Below the pieces are notes generated by a model. That model worked only from the letters and a program-made list of their open reading frames with translations, did not search any database and had not been told where the DNA came from. 64,000 bases of DNA from Endomychus coccineus (Eukaryota; Arthropoda; Insecta; Coleoptera; Endomychidae), in the NCBI GenBank assembly GCA_958510875.1, contig OY294067.1, positions 281,127,242 through 281,191,241 of the forward strand. The letters run 5' to 3'. The position numbers and the translations under genes were made by a program. Positions 1 to 11,900 of this stretch are shown one piece after another. The first letter of the stretch is position 1; each line of letters starts with the position of its first letter.

Positions 1-897
1 ATAATCATTTTCTTGATAGTTATAGGGAGTTGAGGATTTCAAAATGTTTTTTAACATATACATTATATTTATGTTGAATTCGGTATAGAACTTATTGAAA
101 CGTAATATTACAACATATTTGGCATTTTATTATATTCAAATTACCAACGAAAATTACTTCTATATGCAGGGATTCATTGAGTGGATTCAATATAACATGT
201 TGTTTAAAGGTAGTCTTGATGTATCCATTCCCACATGTGTTCTAGATGCAACAGGAAATAATTTAGAAGTGAAAACTACCAGGAAACGCTTATCGGAAAG
301 GATACCTGTTTTTAATTAAAAATGTAAGAGGAATATCATCAATGTTTCATGAGAATATTTAGAAGAAAATAAGTCCAGAACTGGTTCATGTTTTCTTTTC
401 AAATCGAGAATATACTTTCACTCAATCTGTTATTTTTTGTACAGTTTATTCACTAAACTTATCGAAAATCATATATAATTAGAATTAGAATAAGTGATTC
501 ATTTATAAATGAAATATATCGAAAGAAAAACTAGATACCTACCTATTATCAACATGAGATTTCCCAATACTTAATTGTGTGACCTGAATGTACAATATAA
601 TCTGATCCAGGTGGGTCTTCTTCATTATTGAAATTAATATTCCGAGAAGGTGTTTTATTTTTTTATCATACGCTTTGTCCGTTGACCTCTTCATGAAATG
701 GCCAATATGAAATGATATTCACATATACCATTATCATCGTTACAAAACACTATTTATGCAAAAAATAGATTAATTAATTCTAATGTCAACACCACGCCAG
801 TTCAAAGTTTACCAAAAGCTAGGAAAGATGGTGAACTAAAAATTTCTTTGGGGTAATACACTAAAAGAGTTTACTCTTATCCACTAAAAATAGTATT
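1..897. other. AT-rich DNA without recognised genes
   Basis: Only short chance open frames; no family similarity recognised on either strand. Confidence 0.5.
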
Positions 898-1717
898 AGT
901 ACTTAAGACCTTTCAGCTACCAAGTATAGCCATCATCAGAGTAAACTAAATCAGAAAACAAAATGAACCTGTTTAAATACTATTTAGGGTTAATAATAAC
1001 AAGGGAGAGATCTGAATTTAATAAGTAGCTTTTTCGCGTGTACAACGGAAGACCCAAGTATTTTTTGTAACCCCTTTATAACCACTATCAATTTTTTTTC
1101 TGCATGGTTACTTTTATTTAGAAGCTATTTACTCTCTTACAAAATTTCAGTTGTCATATTAATCATATTTATAATATTTATTTGTGTTAAGTTACAATTA
1201 CTGATTCAGGCTTGTAGGGATTTAGAAAATATTTTTTTATGGCTAAACCTTTTGCCCAAATAAAATTTTGTAAGAGAGTAAATAGCTTCTAAATAAAAGT
1301 AACTATTCAGTGATTGTACAGAGATTACAAAAAATATGGGTGGATAATTTATTGTGAACAAGTTTTTAAACACCATGTAATTTTCGGAATTAGGGTTTTT
1401 TCCATAAAAAGCTGTTATTTGCAGGTACAAACGCGTTGATGCCCTCTTGCGCCCAAATTAAGCAACTTTGTTTATTAGTAAGTTGAGTTAAATCATCATG
1501 TTTTCGGCCAAGGAACTTGTGGTCTTCCATTGTACACACGCCATTACTGGACATACTGTATACGCGAAAAAGCTATTTATTAAATTCGGACTTATCTCCA
1601 ACTGAGGATAACCCCTTGTTTACAGTATTAACCCTAAATATTATTTAAACAACACGTTCTTTTCTGATTTAGTTTACTCTGATGATGGCTACTTGGTAGC
1701 TGAAAGGTCCTTAGTAC
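898..1717. repeat. Nested inverted-repeat element
   Basis: Outer imperfect arms 898-1043 and 1559-1717 share GACCTTTCAGCTACCAAGTA, the CATCATCAGAGTAAACTAAA block and TAGCTTTTTCGCGT. Inside, a second, perfect 41-bp pair lies at 1107-1147 and 1263-1303. The CATCATCAGAG / AACTAAATCAGAAAAC block reappears at 63107-63141, next to a Penelope-like element, so this may be a tail-to-tail pair of terminal repeats from that family. No coding capacity. Confidence 0.7.
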
Positions 1718-2413
1718 TTTCATTCAAGAGGAAGGGGGCTAATACTCGATATTTTCAATATCTTCAAAATAACTGTCTAAATACATTGTTTCATCGGAAT
1801 CTTTTCTAGGAATTAACACTGGTACGTTTGATTCAACACCAATTTTTTTATTTTCCTATATTATTAACATAAATACATAGGTACCTACTTGTTCCTAAAT
1901 TCAAGCATTCTTAGTGATTCATCATTGATGATAGTAAAAAACCAAACCTTGAGATAGGAAATAATTGATTATAAATATAGAGAAGGCGTTCTGAATTCTG
2001 TACAAAACACTCAGCATGTAGTATAATCTCAAAACCTTCATTGTCAATGTTAAAAACAAACTATAATAGGCAGTAGCACCGAAAGGAAATGTATTTTCAT
2101 TGTATTAGACCTACATGGTCCGTGATTAGATAGCGGACAACAGACGACTAATGGATCCCATCCAAGGTCGTTCTTTGGTAATAAATAACTCATAAACTCG
2201 TCTTGACGACGCTGTTGTAATGTGAATATCTAAGCTTCTTTCGAGTGAATTTAACTTTCATCGATGCAAATGAATGACACTTTCAACAAATCTGTCTCGA
2301 AATTAATCACGGGGAAATTCTAATCAAAATGCCAACCAATGGAATGCAGGCATTTCCATTTTATTAATTATAATTCTCATGTATCATTCGGTTCAATTTC
2401 ACGAGGTAAAATA
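1718..2413. other. Unassigned AT-rich stretch
   Basis: No gene or repeat boundary recognised. Confidence 0.4.
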
Positions 2414-2475
2414 CGGGGACAAGGTGAAAAGTCCCTGAAAAATGATACAAGTAATGATTTATTTGGTTTATAAAC
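2414..2475 (-). mobile_element. Solo mariner terminus
   Basis: CGGGGACAAGGTGAAAAGTC and the next 40 nt match the terminal part of the mariner copies at 3662 and 43479. It is preceded by a TA. Homology fades after about 2475, so only one end is left. Confidence 0.6.
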
Positions 2476-3661
2476 ATTATATTAACTTGGTGGAAAATTA
2501 TGGAAAAACGTCCCCCAAAGCGCAACGATTAAGGGACATTTTCTAGGAACCTATCGTCAAAGGTAACTTAGAGGATGATGAAAAAATTCACTAAATTGAT
2601 TATGTTCATGGAAATCTACTTCAGCTTAATTTAAATCACATATTGTTAGGAAATGTTCAAACAAATCCATTTGAAGACGGATTTTTTACATTAAAAAAGC
2701 AATTGGGGTGCAGCTACGGACTCGGTTAACGCCTGACCACCCAACGCCGTTTAAACACGAAGTCCTTATATATGTCATAAAAAATAAATAAAACTTTTGT
2801 TTTACTGTCGGTATTGCAGCCTTGTGCCCTAACGTTAACCGTTAACCAGCTGCAATATAGCCTCTGGCTTGCGACGTCACAAGCGAGCGACAATGCCTTC
2901 TGTATCTAAACTAGAGTTCAGGAAAATTGTATTTGAATACACAAAAAATTAAAAAGTATTCCTCAACATCGACAGTTATCAATTGTTTCCAAAGCTTCAC
3001 CCACATTTATTATTCTTAAAAGGGCAAGGTTCACCATGTGTTAGACAGATGTGAGAAAAAAAGAACATCGAAAATGTTTTACGCGCTAAACTGTCAATTT
3101 TAAAGCTATCCAAAATTATTTGCTGCTTGGAAAATATGTTCAATCATCAGTTATCAATACGAAATAACAATATCTCTGAAATTTGCTTAAAATCTCTTGA
3201 TTTTGATGTTGCAAAACCGTCTGTCAATGTTATTGATTCTCAATAATAGATGCCACAAATGGATTTTCCTTGGTCACATGTAATATCAATTTAACAAGAA
3301 TTAATTTCAAGAACTGTACTGCATAACATTTCTCCAAGGTGAATGTTTTGTATTCATGTTACTGACAATAAAATATTATATTCCCATTGATAGTGAAACG
3401 ATTGTTTTCCTTATAATTCGCTTTTATTCGCATGCTTTCAGTCTCCGGTTCTAATTACTCAAAAGTCATGTAACTGAAAAATGCTTTAACTTCGTTTACA
3501 CTGTTGTTATTTGATATTCAACTATGAAGGTTCAAACAATACCTTTCAGTTTTCTTCGTTAATTTAAAACGTAAACAACCCCTCATTTATTTATAGTATA
3601 TTGTTTTCAAAATTTACAGTGTATTGTTTTCAATAATACTTATTATTATTACTTGACAATA
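2476..3661. other. Unassigned stretch
   Basis: No gene recognised. A locally GC-richer segment at about 2730-2900 resembles repeat DNA but I cannot name it. Confidence 0.4.
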
Positions 3662-4660
3662 CTAGGGCAAGGTGAAAAGTCCCTGAAAAATGAAACAAGA
3701 AATGATTTCTTTGGTCAAAACTTATTTTACTCCTCAACATAATTTCCTTGTAGCCCGATACACTTCGTCCAAAGTTTTTCGATCTCTTCCAAATAATACG
3801 ATTTCGGCAATCCTCCAAAATAGGCGATGACCTCATCGTTGGAGCTAAATCTCTTTCCACCGAGCCATTTATTCAAATTTGGATATAGAACAACGTACCA
3901 GCACACAGGTCCGCAGTGGCAATGTCAAAACTGCATGAATTGCGCTACGAATTGGTTCGTCATCCACCATATTCGATTCGCCAAGACAAGTCCACTCTGT
4001 TTCGACTGTTCTTTGGTGTCTGGTGTGTTGTGATGGATCCATGTTTCGTCCACGGCTACGAAACGGCGTGAAAAGTCCTTCTTATCGCGCTTGAATGCCA
4101 AACACTCCTTTGAAGTTGTCACACGGTCGCGCTTGTTGTCAACCGAGAGCAAATGCGGCACTCACCTGGCAGATGGTTTTCTCATATTCAAAAATGTATG
4201 CAAAGTGTGCCGTACCCGTTCGGTTGAGATGCCCATAGCTTCAGCATCTCGTGCACTTTAACTCGCCGATTGTCCAATATTATACCATGGATTTTATAAA
4301 CGTGGTAACCTCAATTGGACGACCAGAACGTTCGGCGTCCGTTGTGGTCGCACCACCACAACGAAAATCAGTAAACCACTTGTGAATCGTGCCAATCTAT
4401 GGTTAGGAGTTTCATAATGTTTAACAACCGATGCTTTGGTTTGCGTAATGTGTCCACGCAAGAAATAATGTTCAATCAACACGCGAAATTAACTTTTTTT
4501 CCATGTTTACAAAAATCTTGCTTGCTTTCGATGGGTGTCAAAACAGAGCTGAATGACATATCAGTCTGAATTTTTAATACTTTCTAATTGAAGATGGTAC
4601 ATCACAAATGTCACATCGGATTTTCGATTGTGGCGCCAACTGTTTTACACCTTGTCCTCG
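3662..4660 (-). mobile_element. Mariner (DD34D) element, internally deleted
   Basis: 999 bp bounded by TA and TIRs (CTAGGGCAAGGTGAAAAGT at the left, CACCTTGTCCTCG at the right). The - strand carries transposase remnants in several frames: HYFLRGHI-TQTKASVVKHYE near the N-terminal HTH, HLLSVDNKRDRVTTSKECLA, and FVAVDETWIHHNTPDTKEQS with the first catalytic Asp. About 200 bp are missing relative to the copy at 43479, including the HQDNAP region. Dead. Confidence 0.85.
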
Positions 4661-5420
4661 TATATGTGTTTTACAACTCTATGTTTTATATACTTATAAA
4701 AACTGGGGCAATTTCTTATAAGTTGAACTTAATTTCTCATTCGTACCACCTCGATATCTCTTCTTCAACATGACGAATGCAGTTATTCTAAAACTGAGGA
4801 ACAACAGTGCTTAAAGCTTCCTTCCAGATATTCAAGCAGCGATTAATAGCTTTCCAACTCTTCCGATGTGCTACTAATATTTCTTTGACATTTTCCACAC
4901 CATTTCTATTGCATAGATATGGAGGTAATGTGTATGTCCCCATTAGACAATGAAATTTTGGTTCATTTCGCCATGATAATCTGGTTGCAACTTGTGAACC
5001 AAATATAAGTTTCGCTCCAGGGATAAAACCTCGATTGCCAGCCTAGAATACTGTATACCTGTCAACGGTCCCAAATTCAACATTTTTGACGTAAATACTA
5101 CGTAGATAGGTAGTTGGAAGTTCATGATGATCGGTTATTAGAGTGCTTGGCAGTCAATATTGAACATACGGACAGTTTCACTTTCATATGTATTGATTTG
5201 TTTGAGAAGTAGTCTGTTTCTGTAATTTTCCATCTTTCCAGCTCCCAACTGCTTAAACTTGAAAGTATATGTGGCCTTTTCTCACCTCACTTGTCCTATT
5301 TGTTGATTGTCTCGAGAAAGTGAATGATTTACAAGCTCATTGAAATTAATCTTAATGCTTATTATATCAAAAACATTGTCTTTGTTGATACAATTATTGA
5401 ACATCACATACTAGCATATA
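4661..5420. other. Stretch upstream of the SLC6-like gene
   Basis: No gene recognised; it may contain the promoter or first exon of the SLC6-like gene, but no signal can be named. Confidence 0.4.
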
Positions 5421-5470
5421 ATGTACAACTTTTTGGTTGAGAATACCAACATTGAGCCGCGCCACAGCCA
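5421..5470 (+). CDS. Possible upstream exon of the SLC6-like gene
   Basis: From ATG 5421 an open frame reads a hydrophilic protein-like stretch (MYNFLVENTNIEPRHSQ), in phase 0 with the exon at 5583 if spliced at CAA|GTTCAG. The donor is poor, so this is only a suggestion. Without splicing the frame stops near 5547. Confidence 0.2.
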
Positions 5471-5582
5471 AGTTCAGACACCGACTCTACACCGAAATGC
5501 AGATCAAGAAATATTTACTATTTATAAATCATATATGTATACATCATGAGAAGATATATTCTATAGAATGTGTTTGTTTCAG

Positions 5583-5933
5583 ATCGGGCCGTTGTACACT
5601 TCGAATGGTAATGGAACCTACAAAACGAAATCGATTCTACGATCACCATCGACGAGAGCGATGAGGAATTACAACAATCTATCAATTATAGACCACAATT
5701 GCTTCGAAAAGTTGAATTTTTTGCCTGAAAACGAAAATTACGATTCTTTAAAATATGAGGAACTTTATGCGAATTCCAATTCGAGCGTGTTTGCCGATAG
5801 TATGGGATCTCATGTGTACGATAGTATGAGGTCTTCGATAGGTCAACCTGCAAGTTCAACCCAATCAGAATTAGGATCTGTGTTGAACGAAATGGGCTCA
5901 ACTGTGAAACTGGTGCCATCAAAGCTAGAAAGG
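5583..5933 (+). CDS. SLC6-like gene, N-terminal cytosolic exon
   Basis: Open for 117 codons after a good acceptor (pyrimidine-rich, TTTCAG) and ending at AGG|GTAAGT, phase 0. It encodes a hydrophilic tail rich in Ser, Asn, Tyr and Asp with no membrane segment. ATG 5568 lies in frame just upstream of the acceptor and could be the start if this is the first exon. The link to the transporter rests only on phase, strand and absence of another gene between. Confidence 0.6.
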
Positions 5934-8900
5934 GTAAGTTACTTACTCTCTAATCTGTATCTATCTCTTCAACTTTATAAAATATTCTTTAACTGTGGGA
6001 AAATACCACGATATCATGAAACGTTCAATTCCTTTTGGGCCCAGTTAGAAACATCGACATATCTAAGGTCGATGGAAACATCAAAAACAAATTCTTATAA
6101 AATATTTTGATTGTGTTGTCTTGAGTTGCAATGATATCAAATATACATCGCTATTGATTTATAAAATAGTTTATATCATAGAGGTAATAAATAGAAGTAT
6201 AAATCTCCATATGCGTCAATGTTGAACATAGAGATCAAGAATAGAGTACTTCAATGACGGATTTCATGACTAGCTCTAATAACTCTACGGTGTTTCTACC
6301 TCTTTGTAATTTGTCGAAAGAGAGAATGGGGATAAAACCACCGCAGCTCGTTTAGACCTAGTCAAATTAATAACATTGCTCTTATAGGCTTCGAGTACTC
6401 TATTCTTGATCTCTATGATGTTAAATAGTTTTGCCGCGTAAACCATAGCAGTATTACATTAAACTTTAATATAGGATTTTTGCTAAAAGCTTAACTACTG
6501 TGATATCTAAGATGTTTAGTTTTTTTTAATCATTAATCACTTACCTACTTGTATGACAATGTATGCTTCAGTTGTTGTCTTTTAGTGTTTAAGGTAGGTT
6601 TAAACCATAGACCTATTATCCTAAGGAGACATTTAAACACGATCAAACATTGCCAAAATTTTGGGCCCCTCAGACCGCTGTATATTACAAGTATGGCCGT
6701 ATGGAATGTGCTGTTGCCGGATTAGAAACAATACTGTTGAATTGTCGTTTTCTCTTAAAAATATTCCATAATTTATGATAACCTGGAATATACAATCGAA
6801 TTATAGAGTATTTAAATATTTAAATATAGAACTATTCCGTTCCATTGCATCATTTGTTCAGAAGGCGACAACGCCGCGCACCTTTTATGAATGGGGACTT
6901 TGTTCTGTACTCTCCAATTTGACAGCTTCCGTATTTCTCGTAGCTATTTCGAAGCGGTGTTGCCTTACAAGTGGTACCAAGTTTTCAATCATAATTACAG
7001 CGTTGCCAATAAGGAGTAATTATGACTCGACGACAAAGAGGTCCGTTGATTTTTTTTGTCATACTTCATGTAATCATTGCGACAAGTCAAATGGAGTTTT
7101 ATGAATGACATGTTTCGCCTCCTTAGGATAATAGGTCTATGGTTTAAACTCAGATGAAGAATAATTTCATAACTACGACGAAAATGAAATTGTATGTTTC
7201 GTGTTGTTTATGGTAGGAAGTTTTTTATAACAGCATTTTTTGAGATAACAACTATCTTCTGGTATCTATTGTGTTTGAGATTAGTGACAGCAGATATTTT
7301 TCATCAGAATTCTAGATTTATTACAATCATTACTGTTTGGTTCTGGTGATAAAAGGCAACTAACAATTGTCGGTAGTATATTTCAACTTTATCTTAACCG
7401 CGGTCGACTGGAAGAATTTCATGACAATTTTGCAATTTGAGAATTTTTGCCAATGTTGTTCCTACTAAAGTTGTTATGTTATATATGACTATATACTAAC
7501 TCCTTTATTCATTGTTTTTTCTTCATTTCGAATCTCCGGTTCAGGCAAATGTAATCATCATGATGACTAAGTATGAACACGATGCTTCTTAATGTAGATT
7601 TATAAATGACGTAGGTCAGACTATCATTAATTTAGTAGTTTTAATTAATTTTTATCCCAACAATCGGAAAATTCCCATACTGTTTGTTATTGGGATTGTT
7701 TACATATTATTTAAGATGATTGTTGTTTTGAAGAAATAAGCTGAAACTAATTCAACTAAAATGTACACTACATTTCAATTAACGCTTTGAAATAGCGAAT
7801 ACATTTTTTTACTTTGATAAAAATGTTTGTTCAGTCTGGATATGAATAATCCGATGATGCAATATTAATGTAAGATGCAAATATGTAATGTTCTTCTTTA
7901 AACCGTGATACTTTTTATCATTTTTTATAATTTTAATGAATATAAGAATATATTTATTTATTTCATGTTGGCTTTTGCGCCAGATAACAATGATAATGTC
8001 TTTCTTCTAGTCTAGATCGATAAGTGTCCTATATTGTTTAATTTCTTAATGGGACATGTATTCGTAGATGGCGTGAGATATTTTCGTCTTTTTACCACGC
8101 TGTTGGACGGTTATGTGTACCTTCAACAGAGATCGTTCAGTAATTTCACAAACTTTCGCGTTCTACTGCGGGACTCTCTGAGAAGAGCGAAACATTTGTC
8201 TAGGACAGGGGTTTCCAAACTTTCCAGCTTTAGGGCCATACTGTTTACTCCAGTAAGTTTAAAGGACCAAAACCGTTTTAATGTTCCTGCCTTTATCTAT
8301 AATTTATACACTAGTCGCCGAGTTCGCTATTCCAATTACTGTTGTGTACTAACTGTACTTTATTGTTACGACCGTGACACTTGACGACACCTGGTGGTCA
8401 CACGCGGAAATAGGTAGTGGTATTACCCTTTATAGCTAACAATACTTTCGAAAACGCAGTAACAATTAAACATTCGCGAATAATCTCGTTGTTTCGAGAA
8501 AGTTTTGGTGTATTCCACGCAGCTCTAGATGGCAGTAGAGTAGTAGAGCATAAAAAGGTTAGCGGCGCGTCCGCGAGTCAGTCTTAGGGGAGGAGAAGGA
8601 AGCGAAAATGTCTGTTGTGAAATGAAGCAGTGCGTAACTCCTTAAAACGTGTTTGTGCGTGTTTAAAAGACATCTTCGTACAGTATTTTGATTTGACTTG
8701 TTGTTTTTGTGTGTGATTCACTAGTATGGAAAAGCAAAAAGCGAAAAGTAGGCAGTGAATGCAGAACATTCAACGATCAATGGAACTTTCAATATTTCGT
8801 AATTGAGCCAAGCAAAAAGGCACTATGCTTGATTTGCAATGAAACCATAGCCGTTCTTGAAGAATATATCATTAAACGTCATTATGAAACGAAACATTTT

Positions 8901-11900
8901 CAAAATTACCCAAAATATACAGAAAGTTTGCGGACAGAATTGAAGCTTTGAAGCGCGAATTGAAATCGCAGCAATCTTTGTTTACGAAACTCAATATTGA
9001 ACAAGAGGCTGCAAATCGTGCCAGCTTTCGTGTGGCTCTTTAAATTGCGAAACATGGAAAACTATTCACCGATGGAGAAATGATCAAAAAATGCGTTATT
9101 GCAGTAGGCGAAGAAATGTGCCCCGAAAAGATGAATTTATTTAAAACTGTCAGTTTGTCAGCAAACGCCGTGGCTGGGAGGATAAAAGACATCGCAGAAA
9201 ATATATCATCTCTACTGTCTGACAAAAATTGATATCTTGAGTGGTTTTCTCTGGCCTTGGATGAGTCAACGGATGTGTCAGATACTGCTCAAGTGTTCAT
9301 TTTTATTCCAGGAGTAGATAAAAGGTATGAAGTTTATGAAAAACTTCTTGATATTGATAGTATTCATAGCACCACTACTGGGGAAGATATTTTTGAGGGA
9401 GTTGAAAATGCCATTAATAATATTTCTTCGATGGAAAAACGTGGAATCTATTACTACTGATGGAGGCAAAAACATGTGTGGTAAAAATGAAAGGAGTCGT
9501 TGCTCTTGTGTCAAAGCCTGTAGAAAATGATGTTAGTTGGTTAGTCTTACATTGTATCATTCATCAACAGTCCTTGTGCGGGAAATGTTTGGATGTGTCT
9601 GAAGTTCTAAAACCAGTCATATCAGTTGTTAATTTCATCAGATCCACTGGGCTGAATCACCTGTAATTCAGCGAGTTTATTGAAGAGATTGGAGAAAATA
9701 ACTTACCACATCATACTGCCGTACGCTGGCTTAGTTGTAGAAAAGTCCTTCGGCGCTTTTTTGAACTTCGAGCAGTGATCAAATTTTTTTTGAATGAGAA
9801 GCTTCGTCCTCTTATCGAATTACAAAATAGCAAATGGTTGTGGAAGTTAGCATTCTATGTCGATTTGTCGTGCGTTGTTTTCTGTTTTTGGTACGTCTTA
9901 CTTGTGTGAGAAATCATTCTCCAAAATGAAGTACACAAAGAGTGTTTCCAGAGCTAAGTTAACCGATGAGCATCTTGAATTTCTTTTAATAATTGGTACA
10001 AGTAGAATTGGTCCACAACTACAAACTATTGTCAGTGGAAAATCACAATTACATAAATCTTATTAATATATTATATGTTTTAATGTTTATATGTTATAAT
10101 GTTTATAATGTTAGTAGGATTATTATGCTTTAGTTAAATTTTCAGAGTATTATACTTGTCATTAAGCTTTACCTAGCACGTAAATAAAACTGAGTTATTC
10201 TATGTCTTTTTATCCAACTTATCACAACAACAACAATAATAATAATAAGTCATTAGCTGTCGCGAACCGGATTGATGACACTGGCGGACTTGATTTGGCC
10301 AGCGGGCCGTCATTTGGAGACCCCTGGTCTAGAATAATGAGTTTTGTGACGTTACTGATCGATTTAGAGTGAATAAAGATTGAATCAGTGTATGAGAAGA
10401 GGTATAAATCTATCCGACGTGTTTGAATCTTAGTAACGATCATAAAACCATAAATCATTTCTAATTTGAGGAATTATTGCTTAGTGTTTAGATCATCGAT
10501 GAAAAATTAATTTCATAAGAATATTACATCTTGGGGGGAGACATGTGCAAAACTTGAATTATCAATTAGTTTCGATGACTAATAAATAAAACTTCTACAA
10601 ACTATGAATGAGATTGTTCCGGGTTAAACACCTTGAGAGCTACAGGAAAAAATTTACATGTCACTGTGAAAGATCGACGTTGTAATGAAGGCTGAGTCAT
10701 CAGTATAGTCTAAAGTCAGTTACACCCCAAAGAAGGGCACAATCGTCATAGACACAATATCCAAAATATTGTAGATGTATTAAGAAAAGCTTAAAACGGA
10801 TAATTCTGCTCCCGCGAACATCAGGAAAATTACAATTCTTCCCTTATTCTACGTATTATGAGGGAAGTAATGAATAAATTATAAATTAGATGAAGTTGAT
10901 GGAATCATGTTGTATCTTATAATCTGTGTCATTTATATTGTGATCGATAAAAGGTAAATTATGGAAAGTACATACCTTTGCAAGTTATTGACTACTAAAT
11001 AATTATTACACGTTCCCTAGCATGTGCGCGTATTAGAATTAAAATAAACTTTATCATTCATATATGCATAAATAAATTGCACAACTATGCAAGTCCTTTG
11101 TGCGAATTCTAATTAAATGAACAATAATTGAAAAACATGAATATTCTGAAAGAAAAGAAGGCAATATAGAGCGTTCCTTATATTCATAGAACGTTTGCAC
11201 ACTTGAGTTTGGTAACAGGAAAATTATTGCTTCAAACGTAAACAATAATAACATGTTGAGTTAGGAAATTTTAGAAAAAGCGGAAAAATTTGATAATGTT
11301 TGTGTGTGCGTGCGTATGTATGTGATTGCCAAAACCACTGTGGTGGTGATTAGTTCCTATTGGTCGTACCTACTCATTTTTCTTTCAGATTTTCTGAGAT
11401 TATTTACCATGCAACATTTCTTGTACAATAACTTGATGGAAATAGCTATTACAAATTGTAAACATTTCGTTGTAAACATATGTCCTGCATTATACTTATT
11501 ATCTGTTAATGTTTATTCTGGTTTCCAATTTTCATTGTTCGTTAATCTCATTTATCAGATCAACAAATCAATAAATGTACGTCATAGGTGTATCATATTC
11601 TACATAACCTGACAAGCCTATATTTATACCAGTTGTTTACATTACAATGTGACATTTCAACTGTAAATAATTGAATTGATGTGTCCATCATTTTGGGGTA
11701 TTCCTTTTTAAGCGTGCAAAAAATAATTGTTTATTGAATATTAATAGGTTAGTTGAACACACACAAATGTTTTTGAAAATGCACTGTTTAATAAATATTT
11801 AACAGAGTTAAAATCAAAATAAAATAAGTTTCCAAAAGTTTGTCGATGATGTTTTCGCGATTATAAGTAAAGATTTTGATTTACATGGTTTTTTTGAACA

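Noticed and set aside
5686..5922. 78-residue - strand frame
   Set aside because: Exact antisense of the first SLC6-like exon, whose + strand reading has proper splice sites.
6775..7104. 109-residue frame inside the 6598-7149 element as a transposase
   Set aside because: No catalytic motif or known domain is visible; length and composition fit chance.
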